Assembly: GCA_016179965.1 (NCBI GenBank)
Contig: JACPCF010000022.1
Span: 1-33,640, forward strand
Origin: Candidatus Rokuibacteriota bacterium
GTDB taxonomy: Bacteria; Methylomirabilota; Methylomirabilia; Rokubacteriales; CSP1-6
Direction: 5' to 3'
DNA length: 33,640 nucleotides
Made by a program: the position numbers and the translations under genes. The notes under the pieces were generated by a model that saw nothing but the letters and a program-made list of their open reading frames with translations, was not told the DNA's origin and made no database searches. Positions 15,946-26,795 of the stretch are shown here, in pieces (position 1 is the stretch's first letter; each line of letters opens with the position of its first letter).

Positions 15946-16566
15946 ATGACGACTGCTGCCAAGACTGATAAACCCGCCCGGGAGCAGATCCTGGACGCCG
16001 CCACGCGGCTGATGCACGTGAGCGGCTACCGCGGGACCTCGCTGGACGATGTCCTGAAGGAGAGCGGGGTCGGCAAGGGCAACTTCTACTACTACTTCAA
16101 GAGCAAGGAGGAGCTCGGCTACGCGATTCTGGACCGGATCGTCCAGGGGTTCCTGGAACGGACCCTCGCGCCGAGCTTTGCCGACCCGAGCCACGCGCCG
16201 CTGGAAAAGATCCAGCGCTTCTTTGATTCCATCCTTGAGAGCCAGCGGCAGCGGAACTGCGTGGGTGGATGTTTCATGGGGAATCTAGCCTCCGAGCTCT
16301 CCGACGTGCACGAGGGGTTTCGCCGGCGCTTGACCGACGTCTTCACCCGCTGGCGCGAGAAGTTCACCGAGGCGTTGACGCACGCCCAGGCCGACGGAAC
16401 CCTTACCGCGGCGTGCGATCCGGCGCGGCTCGCCCATTTCCTCGTCGCGTCCCTCGAAGGCGCGATCTTGATGACCAAGGTCACGAAGGAAATCCAGGTG
16501 ATGGAAACGTGCGTGGGGGAGCTCAAAGCGCACCTGGCGCTCTACGCGACGGGAGCGCAGTCGTGA
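15946..16566 (+). CDS. TetR/AcrR family transcriptional regulator
   Basis: The 206-residue product has a TetR N-terminal DNA-binding domain (about residues 12-60). It contains QILDAATRLMHVSGYRGTSL and the recognition helix region SGVGKGNFYYYFKSKEEL. The C-terminal part (about 75-205) is a helical ligand-binding and dimer domain, with CVGGCFMGNLASELSD resembling the AcrR/QacR-like C-terminal group. The palindrome just upstream is probably its own operator. Its stop overlaps the GTG start of the ECF sigma gene (GTGA), so the two are translationally coupled. The inducer cannot be predicted. Confidence 0.94.
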   Translation: MTTAAKTDKPAREQILDAATRLMHVSGYRGTSLDDVLKESGVGKGNFYYYFKSKEELGYAILDRIVQGFLERTLAPSFADPSHAPLEKIQRFFDSILESQRQRNCVGGCFMGNLASELSDVHEGFRRRLTDVFTRWREKFTEALTHAQADGTLTAACDPARLAHFLVASLEGAILMTKVTKEIQVMETCVGELKAHLALYATGAQS

Positions 16567-17213
16567 CCCCCCAGACGCTGGAGGCTCGCGCAATGGCCCG
16601 GCGGGCTCTTCGGGAAGGGACCAAGCGCGACCGCGACGAGGCCCTGGTGCGCCGACTCAGGCGCGAGGAGCCCGGCGCGGCCGAATCGCTCGTGAGGGAG
16701 TACGGGGACCGGGTCTACCGGCTCGCGTTTCGAATCACGGGCAACCAGGAGGACGCCGAGGAGGTGGCCCAGGACGCGCTCTGGACGGCGGCCCGGAAGA
16801 TCGGGACGTTCAAGGGCGAATCGGCGTTCGGAAGCTGGCTCTACCGGATCACGGCGAACACCGCCTACCAGAAGCTCCGGGGGCGGCGCGGCCGGGACCA
16901 CGCCGAAATCTCCTGGGACGCGCTGCTGCCGCACTTCGATCAGAACGGCCAGCACGCCGAGCCCGTGGAGGACTGGTCCGGGAAGGTGGGGGAGCCGATC
17001 CTCAACCGCGAGCTCCGCGATGTCCTGAGCGCCGCCGTGGACGCCCTGCCTCCCGACTACCGCACGGCGTTTCTCCTCCACGACGTGGAGGGGATGCCGA
17101 ATCGGGAGATCGCCCGGTCCCTCGGCATCAGCCTCCCCGCGGTGAAGTCCCGCGTCCACCGGTCGCGGCTCTTCCTCCGCCAGCGGCTGGGGCGCTACCT
17201 AGCCGTGGCCTAA
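16563..17213 (+). CDS. RNA polymerase ECF-type sigma factor
   Basis: GTG 16563 overlaps the tetR stop and gives 216 residues; ATG 16593 is an in-frame alternative. Region 2 is visible as YRLAFRITGNQEDAEEVAQD and GSWLYRITANTAYQKLR, the core-binding and -10 recognition parts. Region 4 is LPPDYRTAFLLHDVEGMPNR followed by the HTH IARSLGISLPAVKSRVHRSR. No sigma region 1.1 or region 3 is present, as usual for the ECF group. No zinc-finger anti-sigma gene follows, unlike most RpoE-type loci; the next gene, 7 nt on, is the selenoprotein. Regulation may therefore come through TetR. Its target promoters are unknown. Confidence 0.92.
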   Translation: MTPQTLEARAMARRALREGTKRDRDEALVRRLRREEPGAAESLVREYGDRVYRLAFRITGNQEDAEEVAQDALWTAARKIGTFKGESAFGSWLYRITANTAYQKLRGRRGRDHAEISWDALLPHFDQNGQHAEPVEDWSGKVGEPILNRELRDVLSAAVDALPPDYRTAFLLHDVEGMPNREIARSLGISLPAVKSRVHRSRLFLRQRLGRYLAVA

Positions 17214-17220
17214 CGGATCC

Positions 17221-18084
17221 ATGCCGCCCGTGAAGAGCGACGCGCGCTGGCTGGCGGAGTTCCGCTCCCAGTACGCCGCGTGGTGGCCGGAGGCCGAGCC
17301 CCTGATCGCCCAGCACCAGTACGGGCCGGCCTTCAAGACCTATCCCTGGCCGACCTTTGCCGAAACGCCGTGGACGCCCCTCGGGAAACCCGTGGCCCAG
17401 AGCACCGTGGCCGTCGTCACGACCGGAGGGCTCTACCGCCCCGGCATTGATCCGCCCTTCGGCGGCGAGGCGCCCGAGGGCGATTGGGGGTTCCGCGCGT
17501 TGCCCCGCGACGTGGACCTCTCCGGGCTCGCCATCGGCCACCCGCACTTCGCGCATGAGGTGGCCGAGGCGGATATGAACACGATCTTTCCCCTCCGGCG
17601 GCTGGCCGAGCTGGAAGCGGCGGGCGTCATCGGCCGCCTGGCGCCGACCCACTACAGCACGATGGGCTACGTCACCCGCGCCGCCGACTTGGCGGCCGAG
17701 ACGGCTCCGGCCATCGCCGCAGGGATGAAGGCCGAGGGGGTGGACGTCGCCCTCGTCATTCCCGTCTGACCGGTCTGCCACCAGTCCGGCGGACTGGTGC
17801 AGCGGGAGATCGAAGCCTGGGGGATTTCCACCATCTCCCTTTCGAACAACCCCGCCGCCACCGCGCGCGTGAATCCGCCCCGGTGGGTGCACGTGCGCTT
17901 CCCGCGCGGGAGTATGCTGGGAGAACCCGGCAACCGCGACAAGCAGCTCGCCGTTCTCCGCGAGACCCTCGCCGCGCTGGAAACGATCCGGGAGCCGGGC
18001 GGCCACGTCTCGCTCCCGTACCGCTGGGAGGCCCCGCCGGTGATGTGGCGGGGCAAGCCCCTCGTCGAGGGCTCCTACACCTAG
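17221..18084 (+). CDS. GrdB/PrdB-family selenoprotein with UGA-encoded selenocysteine (U183)
   Basis: The track splits this gene into 17221-17769 and 17797-18084, but both are the same frame interrupted only by TGA at 17767-17769. Read as selenocysteine, it gives one 287-residue protein with ALVIPV-U-PVCHQSGGLVQR across the join, a U-x-x-C redox motif. The N-terminal half contains TTGGLYRP, FRALPRDVDLSGLAIGHPHF and ADMNTIFPLRRLAELEAAGV. The C-terminal half has VRFPRGSMLGEPGN. From memory, these match the family of selenoprotein B of glycine/sarcosine/betaine reductase and D-proline reductase, in which Cys homologues also occur. A SECIS-like hairpin follows the UGA. No other grd or prd genes are nearby, so a Stickland reductase complex is unlikely; a stand-alone reductase or thiol-redox role is an inference. 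The gene follows the ECF sigma by 7 nt. Confidence 0.85.
17775..17802 (+). promoter_or_regulatory. Bacterial SECIS-like stem-loop after the in-frame UGA
   Basis: CACCAGTCC (17779-17787) pairs perfectly with GGACTGGTG (17791-17799) around a GGC apical loop. CTG (17775-17777) and CAG (17800-17802) extend the stem past one bulged C. The loop begins 18 nt after the UGA and opens with G, matching the known layout of bacterial SECIS elements, which lie inside the coding region directly downstream of the Sec codon. Confidence 0.75.
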
Positions 18085-18089
18085 CGCCG

Positions 18090-18125
18090 GGCCGAGAGGT
18101 AATCGGGCCTCGGCCTTGACTTTTT
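18090..18125 (+). terminator. Likely intrinsic terminator after the selenoprotein gene
   Basis: GGCCGAG (18090-18096) pairs with CTCGGCC (18109-18115) across a 12-nt loop and is followed by TTGACTTTTT. It begins 5 nt after the selenoprotein stop. It would end the tetR-ECF-selenoprotein transcript and separate it from rplU. The loop is rather large and the T-run is interrupted, so strength is uncertain. Confidence 0.55.
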
Positions 18126-18145
18126 CGGCCGCTTCGTGGTCGAAT
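18116..18145 (+). promoter_or_regulatory. Possible promoter of rplU-rpmA-obgE
   Basis: TTGACT (18116-18121) and TCGAAT (18140-18145) are separated by 18 nt. Initiation would be only a few nt before the rplU ATG at 18155. The elements overlap the upstream terminator. Some promoter is expected here, since a terminator precedes a ribosomal-protein operon. Confidence 0.4.
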
Positions 18146-18154
18146 ATGAAGGCT

Positions 18155-18466
18155 ATGGAAGCCGTGATTGCGGTTGGCGGGAAGCAGTACCGGGTGTCCC
18201 CCGGGCAGGTAATCCGCGTGGAGCGGTTGCCCCAGGCCGAGCCGGGCCCGGTGGAGTTCAGGAACGTCCTCTTCACCAACCGGGACGGTCAGGTGACCGT
18301 CGGGGCGAAGGCCCTGGCCAAGGCAAAGGTGGTCGGTGAGGTGCTGGGGCACGGCAGGGCCGCCAAGGTCACCGTGGTGAAGTTCAAGAAGCGGAAGAAC
18401 TACCGGCGCAAGCGAGGGCATCGCCAGCCCTTCACGTCGGTCCGCATCACGACAATCGAGGTGTAG
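18155..18466 (+). CDS. rplU: 50S ribosomal protein L21
   Basis: L21 binds 23S rRNA in the large subunit. ATG 18155 gives [20 protein letters not shown], the normal L21 N-terminus, and a 103-residue protein. ATG 18146 or the track start at 18116 would add residues not seen in the family. The C-terminal [18 protein letters not shown] is the conserved rRNA-binding segment. It stands 4 nt before rpmA in the usual rplU-rpmA-obgE order. Confidence 0.95.
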   Translation: MEAVIAVGGKQYRVSPGQVIRVERLPQAEPGPVEFRNVLFTNRDGQVTVGAKALAKAKVVGEVLGHGRAAKVTVVKFKKRKNYRRKRGHRQPFTSVRITTIEV

Positions 18467-18470
18467 GAGC

Positions 18471-20906
<2,436 letters not shown>

Positions 20907-20924
20907 CGTGCGGGAGGGATGAGC

Positions 20925-22181
20925 ATGGACATCCGGGAGATGGTGGAAGCCAAGGCGCGGGCGGCCAAGGAGGCGGCCCGGGCGCTGGCCCTCTGCTCGA
21001 CCAAGCTGAAGAACGACGCCCTCTTCCAGATGGCACGCGGCCTGGAAGAAAAGGGCGCCACGATCCTCGAGGCGAACCGGGGGGATCTCGATCGCGCCCG
21101 GAGCCAGGGCCATCCGCGCGCCTTCCTGGATCGCCTGACCCTGACCGAGGCCCGCCTCGAGGAGATGGCGGCGGGGCTCCGTCAGGTGGCCGCGCTCCCC
21201 GATCCGGTCGGGAAGACCGTGGAAGTCTGGCGCCGCCCCAACGGGATCGAGATCGCCCGGGTGCGCGTCCCGCTCGGCGTGATCGGGTTCATCTACGAGT
21301 CGCGCCCCAACGTCACCGCCGACGCCGCTGGGCTCTGCCTGAAGGCGGGGAATGCGGTCATCCTCCGGGGCGGCAGCGACGCGCTCGAATCCAACGCGAT
21401 GCTCGCCACCGTGCTCGCCAAGTCCGTGGAGAAGGCGGGCGTTCCGCCGGAGGCGATCCAGTTCATCGACACCCCCGACCGCGATGCCGTCCTGGCCCTT
21501 CTCGGCCTGGACCGCTACATCGACCTGATCATCCCGCGCGGCGGGGAGGAGTTCGTCCGGCTGGTCGCCGAGCGGTCCACGGTGCCGATCCTCAAGCACG
21601 ACAAAGGGCTCTGTCACGTCTTCGTGGACGAGGACGCCGACCTGGCCATGGCCGTCGAGATCGCCGTGAACGCGAAGGTCCAGCGCCCGAGCGTCTGCAA
21701 CGCTATGGAAACGCTCCTGGTCCATCGGGCTGTGGCCACCCGCTTCCTCCCCGCGCTGGCCCCGCGGCTCCTGGAGGCGGGGGTGGAGGTCCGGGGGTGT
21801 CCCGCGACGCGGGCCCTCATCCCCGAGGCGCGTCCCGCGAGCGACGCCGACTGGGACACCGAATACCTCGACCTGATCCTCTCGGTGAAGGTGGTGGAGA
21901 ACTTTGAAGAGGCGGTCGCCCACGTTCGCGCCCACGGCTCCGGCCTGGCCGAAGCTATCGTGACCAGCAATTACCGGCGGGCGCGCCGGTTCACCCAGGA
22001 GGTGGACGCGGCGTGCGTGCTCGTGAACGCCTCGACCCGCCTGGTGGACGGCGGGCAGTTCGGCATGGGCGCCGAGATGGGCATCTCGACCTCCAAGCTC
22101 CACGCGCGCGGCCCGGTCGGCGTGGAGGAGCTGACGACCACGAAGTTCGTGGTGTTCGGCGACGGCCAGGTGCGGGAGTAG
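20925..22181 (+). CDS. proA: Gamma-glutamyl phosphate reductase
   Basis: ProA reduces glutamyl-5-phosphate to the semialdehyde, the step after ProB. The start is ATG 20925, because GGGAGG at 20912-20917 then has a 7-nt spacing; ATG 20919 (track) would leave 1 nt. The product has 418 residues. It is an aldehyde-dehydrogenase-fold protein with VPLGVIGFIYESRPNVTADA, LCLKAGNAVILRGGSDALES and the catalytic Cys in RPSVCNAMETLLVH. The C-terminal RLVDGGQFGMGAEMGISTSK is also typical. Length is normal, and it follows proB by 18 nt. Confidence 0.96.
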   Translation: MDIREMVEAKARAAKEAARALALCSTKLKNDALFQMARGLEEKGATILEANRGDLDRARSQGHPRAFLDRLTLTEARLEEMAAGLRQVAALPDPVGKTVEVWRRPNGIEIARVRVPLGVIGFIYESRPNVTADAAGLCLKAGNAVILRGGSDALESNAMLATVLAKSVEKAGVPPEAIQFIDTPDRDAVLALLGLDRYIDLIIPRGGEEFVRLVAERSTVPILKHDKGLCHVFVDEDADLAMAVEIAVNAKVQRPSVCNAMETLLVHRAVATRFLPALAPRLLEAGVEVRGCPATRALIPEARPASDADWDTEYLDLILSVKVVENFEEAVAHVRAHGSGLAEAIVTSNYRRARRFTQEVDAACVLVNASTRLVDGGQFGMGAEMGISTSKLHARGPVGVEELTTTKFVVFGDGQVRE

Positions 22182-22188
22182 GCCGGCG

Positions 22189-22869
22189 TTGCCGCGCGTC
22201 GGGGTCTTCGGAGGGTCGTTCAACCCCATCCACCTGGGTCACCTGCTGCTGGCCGAAGACATCTTGGAGCTCCTCGGGCTCGACCGGATCCTCTTCGTGC
22301 CCGCCGCCGCGCCGCCCCACAAACCCCCGCGCGGGCTCGCCCCGGCCCAGGACCGCTACGCCATGACCGAGCTCGCCATCCGCGGCAACCCCCGGTTTGC
22401 CATCTCCGACCTCGAGCTCCGTCGTCCCGGCCCGTCGTACACGGTGGACACGCTCGAGGCGCTGCGGCGAGAGGGCGGGCCCGACGGGACGTTCTTCCTC
22501 CTCATCGGCTCCGAAACCTTCCTGGACCTCCTCTCGTGGAAGGAGCCACAGCGACTGGCCCAGCTCGCCCGCCTGCTGGTCATCCCGCGAGCCGAGTCCG
22601 GCTTCGATCCCGACGGAGTCCAGGCGCAGAAGGTGCTGGCGGAGATCGGCCAGGAGCGCTGGATCCAGGTTCCACCGGCCCTCTCGGCGGCGCAGCCCGC
22701 GGACAAGGGAGTCCTCCTCGTGGCCGCCACCTCGCTGCCGATCTCCTCCTCCGACCTCCGGCGGCGCGCCCGGGAAGGCCGGTCGCTGACGTACCGCGTG
22801 CCGCAGGCCGTCAGCTCCTACATCCTCGAGCGCCGGCTCTACCGCGAGGAGGGCTCATGGCCGCGCTGA
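22189..22869 (+). CDS. nadD: Nicotinate-nucleotide adenylyltransferase
   Basis: NadD joins nicotinate mononucleotide and ATP to form deamido-NAD in NAD synthesis. The 226-residue product starts with TTG 22189, 7 nt after proA; no better start precedes the first strand RVGVFGGSFNPIHLGHLLLA. That segment contains the nucleotidyltransferase GxFxPxHxGH motif. The C-terminal SLPISSSDLRRRAREG is the matching ISSTxIR motif. FVPAAAPPHKPPRG and FLLIGSETFLDLLSWK are also characteristic. The end overlaps rsfS by 13 nt. Confidence 0.94.
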   Translation: MPRVGVFGGSFNPIHLGHLLLAEDILELLGLDRILFVPAAAPPHKPPRGLAPAQDRYAMTELAIRGNPRFAISDLELRRPGPSYTVDTLEALRREGGPDGTFFLLIGSETFLDLLSWKEPQRLAQLARLLVIPRAESGFDPDGVQAQKVLAEIGQERWIQVPPALSAAQPADKGVLLVAATSLPISSSDLRRRAREGRSLTYRVPQAVSSYILERRLYREEGSWPR

Positions 22870-23210
22870 CGGCCGCGGACAAGGTCCGCCTCGGCGCGCG
22901 GACGGCGCTGGACAAGAGGGCCATCGGCCTCGTGGTGCTGGACCTGCAGGGCATCTCGGGGGTCGCGGACTTCTTCCTGATCTGCAGCGGCAGCTCGACC
23001 ACCCAGATGGAAACGATCGTCGAGGCGATCCGCCAGGCCCTCAAGGCGGAAGGGGTCCGCCAGCACCACGGCGAGGGAACCCCCGAGAGCGGCTGGCTCC
23101 TGCTGGATTACGGCGACGTGGTCGTGCACGTCTTTCTCGACGCGACGCGGGAGTTCTACGCGCTCGAGCGTCTCTGGGGCGACGCGCCGCTGCTCTCGGT
23201 CGAGCGCTGA
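22857..23210 (+). CDS. rsfS: Ribosomal silencing factor RsfS (Iojap family)
   Basis: RsfS binds L14 on the 50S subunit and blocks subunit joining when nutrients are scarce. The start is ATG 22857, inside the 3' end of nadD; the track start at 22536 is inside nadD in another frame. The 117-residue product shows DKRAIGLVVLDLQGISGVAD, FLICSGSSTTQMETIVEAI, EGTPESGWLLLDYGDVVVHV and FYALERLWGDA, all typical. nadD-rsfS is a common pairing. It is probably the last gene of the operon that begins at rplU. Confidence 0.95.
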   Translation: MAALTAADKVRLGARTALDKRAIGLVVLDLQGISGVADFFLICSGSSTTQMETIVEAIRQALKAEGVRQHHGEGTPESGWLLLDYGDVVVHVFLDATREFYALERLWGDAPLLSVER

Positions 23211-23212
23211 GG

Positions 23213-23241
23213 TTGATTTCCTTGACAGGCCATGGTAGCGT
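23213..23241 (+). promoter_or_regulatory. Possible promoter of the DksA/TraR-type gene
   Basis: TTGATT (23213-23218) and TAGCGT (23236-23241) are separated by 17 nt, leaving a leader of about 40 nt before ATG 23288. A TTGACA also occurs at 23222-23227, but no -10 lies at the right distance from it. Confidence 0.4.
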
Positions 23242-23287
23242 ATGCCCTCAAAACCGACGGGGGTCCCCCCGCGGCGAGGAGGGAGCG

Positions 23288-23653
23288 ATGAGGAAGGATC
23301 GGCTGGCTCACTACCGGAAGATCCTGCTGGAGAAGCACCGCCAGTTGGTCGAAGAGGTGGGGAAGAGCGCCCTCTACGGCAAGGGCCAGGAGGACGACTC
23401 GATCAAGGATCTCGGCGATCAGGCCACCACGGCCTACACGCGCGAGTTTCTCTTCGAGCTCGGGAACGGGGACCGGCGCCTCCTCAAAGAGGTGGTGACC
23501 GCGCTCCAGAAGCTCGACGAGGGCTCCTTCGGCTCCTGCGAGCGGTGCGGCGAGGTCATCGCCGAGAAACGCCTGGAGGCCCTTCCCTTTGCCCGCTACT
23601 GCATCGGCTGCCAGCGCGCGATCGAAGAAGAGGAGCGGATGGCCACCGGGTAA
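23288..23653 (+). CDS. TraR/DksA family zinc-finger protein
   Basis: The start is ATG 23288 with GAGGAGGGA upstream; the track start at 23213 lies in the promoter region. The 121-residue product begins with a coiled-coil helix (about 1-40) and has DLGDQA (about 42-47), matching the DxxDxA tip motif by which DksA acts in the RNA polymerase secondary channel. A long helix then leads to a four-cysteine zinc finger, CERCGEVIAEKRLEALPF and CIGC. It is shorter than E. coli DksA (151 residues), as are many DksA-like proteins. A role with ppGpp in transcription control is likely by family but not proven. It is followed 9 nt later by the LapA/LapB-like gene. Confidence 0.9.
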   Translation: MRKDRLAHYRKILLEKHRQLVEEVGKSALYGKGQEDDSIKDLGDQATTAYTREFLFELGNGDRRLLKEVVTALQKLDEGSFGSCERCGEVIAEKRLEALPFARYCIGCQRAIEEEERMATG

Positions 23654-23662
23654 GGCCTCACC

Positions 23663-24949
23663 GTGTCACCCCGCCTCGGTCTCCTGCTGGCCCTCCTCTT
23701 CGGTGCCTTCGTCGCGTATCTCACCTCCCTGAACACTGGGCGCGTCCGACTTTCGCTCTCCCCAGACTGGCAGTACGACCTGCCGCTGATGGCGCTCGTG
23801 GTGGGGGTCTTCCTCGCTGGCGCGTGCGTCGCCCTCTTCCTGACCCTCCTGCGCGACCTGAGCCGCTCGTTCCGGGACTACACGGTGGCGCGCCGCGCGC
23901 GGCGGGAGGAGAGCCTCGCCGACCTCTACCATCGGGGCGTGGATGCCCAGCTGGCGGGGAAGGTGGAGGCGGCCGCCGAAACCTATCAGGAGCTGCTCGC
24001 GCGGGAGCCGGGGCACGCCGAAGCGCACCTCCGGCTCGGTGAGCTGGCCCGCGCCCGGAACGATCATCAGGCGGCGCTGGATCACCACCTGCAGGCGCTC
24101 CGGGGCGAGGAGCGCGGGGACACGCTCCTGGCCGTTGCCCTCGATTATCAGCGGAGCGGGCGCGGGGACGAGGCCCTGGCCACCTATCGCCGCATCCTCG
24201 ACCGCGACCGCACCCACCTGACGGCGCTTCGCGCGATCCGCGACCTGGCGCTCCAGCAGGGACGCTGGAGCGAGGCGCTCGGGGCCCAGCAACGGCTCGT
24301 GGACCTCGTGACGGAGGGCGAGCGGCCGGTGGAGCTGGACTGGCTCGCCGCGCTCCACTACGAGATCGGCAAGGGGCTCCTCGCCGACGGGAAGACTCAG
24401 GACGCCCTGGGTCACTTCAAGGAATCGCTCAAGGTCAGCCGCGGCTTCCTCCCGGCCCACGTGGCGCTGGGCGATGCCCACCTCAAGGCCGGCGATCAGC
24501 GGGAGGCCATCAGGACCTGGGAGCGGGCGACGGAGGTCACCCCGGCCCTCGTCCTCCTCCGTCGGCTGGAGGAGGTGTACCGCGCCGAGGGGCGGCCGAG
24601 CCGGATGATCGCCCTCTACCAGGACGCCGCGACGCGGGCGCCCCAGGACCTGGCGCTGGCGTTCGCGCTGGGGCGCGTGTACTTCGAGCTCGAGATGCTC
24701 GACGAGGCCGCGGACCAGTTTCAGAAGGTGGAGGTCCGGACGCCGGACTTCGCCCCGCTGCATGCCTACCTTGGCGCGATCTTCGAGCGGCGGGGGCAGG
24801 TCGCCGATGCCTTCCAGGAATACCGGCGGGCCCTCACGCTGACGCAGACCTTCGAGTGGCCGCACCGGTGCTCCGCCTGCGGGCTCGCGCACGGCCACTG
24901 GCAGGATCGCTGTCCGGGCTGCGGCCGCTGGAACACCTCCCAGCCCTGA
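23663..24949 (+). CDS. LapA-LapB-like fusion: membrane anchor, TPR repeats, C-terminal zinc ribbon
   Basis: The 428-residue product starts at GTG 23663. Residues 1-70 look like a LapA/DUF1049 module with two transmembrane helices (LGLLLALLFGAFVAYLTSLN and LMALVVGVFLAGACVALFLT). A basic linker and about eight TPR-type repeats follow (about 88-395), for example ALDHHLQALRG and DALGHFKESLKVSRGFLPAH. The C-terminus is a rubredoxin-like metal site, RCSACGLAHGHWQDRCPGCG. TPR repeats plus that ribbon are the layout of LapB/YciM, which in Gram-negative bacteria controls LpxC turnover and LPS assembly. In E. coli lapA and lapB are separate neighbouring genes. The homology is good; the LPS function is inferred. 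Confidence 0.85.
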   Translation: MSPRLGLLLALLFGAFVAYLTSLNTGRVRLSLSPDWQYDLPLMALVVGVFLAGACVALFLTLLRDLSRSFRDYTVARRARREESLADLYHRGVDAQLAGKVEAAAETYQELLAREPGHAEAHLRLGELARARNDHQAALDHHLQALRGEERGDTLLAVALDYQRSGRGDEALATYRRILDRDRTHLTALRAIRDLALQQGRWSEALGAQQRLVDLVTEGERPVELDWLAALHYEIGKGLLADGKTQDALGHFKESLKVSRGFLPAHVALGDAHLKAGDQREAIRTWERATEVTPALVLLRRLEEVYRAEGRPSRMIALYQDAATRAPQDLALAFALGRVYFELEMLDEAADQFQKVEVRTPDFAPLHAYLGAIFERRGQVADAFQEYRRALTLTQTFEWPHRCSACGLAHGHWQDRCPGCGRWNTSQP

Positions 24950-24959
24950 CCCGCTTCCC

Positions 24960-25697
24960 GTGTGGCGGGAGTGGGCCCTCGCGCTCGTCGATCTGCTCCT
25001 GCCTCCGTTCTGCCCGCTTTGTCGCGCGCGCCTCGACGAGGGGCGCCGGGATCCGCTGTGCGGATCCTGCTGGGATCGGCTGGAACGGCTGTCCCCGCCG
25101 TACTGCCGCACCTGCGGGCGCCCGTTCCCGAGGTTTGACCCCGGGGGCGCTCCGGAGGCCGGGCCGTGCGAGCCGTGCCGGCGCCGGCGCCCGCGCTTTT
25201 CCTACGCCCGCGCCGCGACGCTCTACGGCGAGCGCGTGCGCGAGGCGGTGCACGCCCTGAAATTCCAGGGCAAGACGGCTCTGGCCCGCCCCTTAGGGGA
25301 TCTCATGGCCGAGGTCGGGTCCATGGTGCTGCCGGTGGCCGCGGTGGATTGCCTGGTGCCGGTTCCCCTGCATCCCTCCCGCGAGGCCGAGCGGGGCTTC
25401 AACCAGTCGGTGCTCCTGGCGCGGCGGGTGAGCCGTCGCTGGGGGGTTCCGGTCGAGCCGCGGGCGCTCCGGCGCCGGCGCTCCACGCCCTCGCAGACCG
25501 ACCTCGACGCCGAGGAGCGCCGGGCGAACGTGAAGGACGCCTTTCAGGTGTGCCGTTCCAGGGCGGTGGACGGCCGGCACGTGCTGCTGATCGACGACGT
25601 CTTCACCACCGGCGCCACCGTCTCCGAGTGCGCGCGGGTCTTGCTGGAGGCGGGCGCGCGCACCGTCGGGGTTCTGACCGTCGCGCGCGTCGCGTAG
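24960..25697 (+). CDS. ComF family phosphoribosyltransferase-like protein
   Basis: The 245-residue product starts at GTG 24960. The N-terminal part has paired cysteines forming a zinc-binding module: FCPLCRARL, LCGSCW, YCRTCG and CEPCRR (about 16-80). The C-terminal part is a type I phosphoribosyltransferase domain with the PRPP loop VLLIDDVFTTGATVSECARV near 212-231 and CLVPVPLHPSREAERGFNQS before it. ComF proteins take part in DNA uptake in naturally competent bacteria, but the gene is widespread and its biochemical role is unclear. No other competence genes are in the window. Confidence 0.92.
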   Translation: MWREWALALVDLLLPPFCPLCRARLDEGRRDPLCGSCWDRLERLSPPYCRTCGRPFPRFDPGGAPEAGPCEPCRRRRPRFSYARAATLYGERVREAVHALKFQGKTALARPLGDLMAEVGSMVLPVAAVDCLVPVPLHPSREAERGFNQSVLLARRVSRRWGVPVEPRALRRRRSTPSQTDLDAEERRANVKDAFQVCRSRAVDGRHVLLIDDVFTTGATVSECARVLLEAGARTVGVLTVARVA

Positions 25698-25701
25698 GCC
25701 A

Positions 25702-26767
<1,066 letters not shown>

Positions 26768-26795
26768 GCCAGAGCGCTCGCCGGCGCCAGCCGAC

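Noticed and set aside
17797-18084. Separate small protein downstream of a 182-residue protein ending at 17769
   Set aside because: It is the same frame as 17221-17769, its start lies inside a conserved CHQSGG segment, and the pair reads as one selenoprotein.
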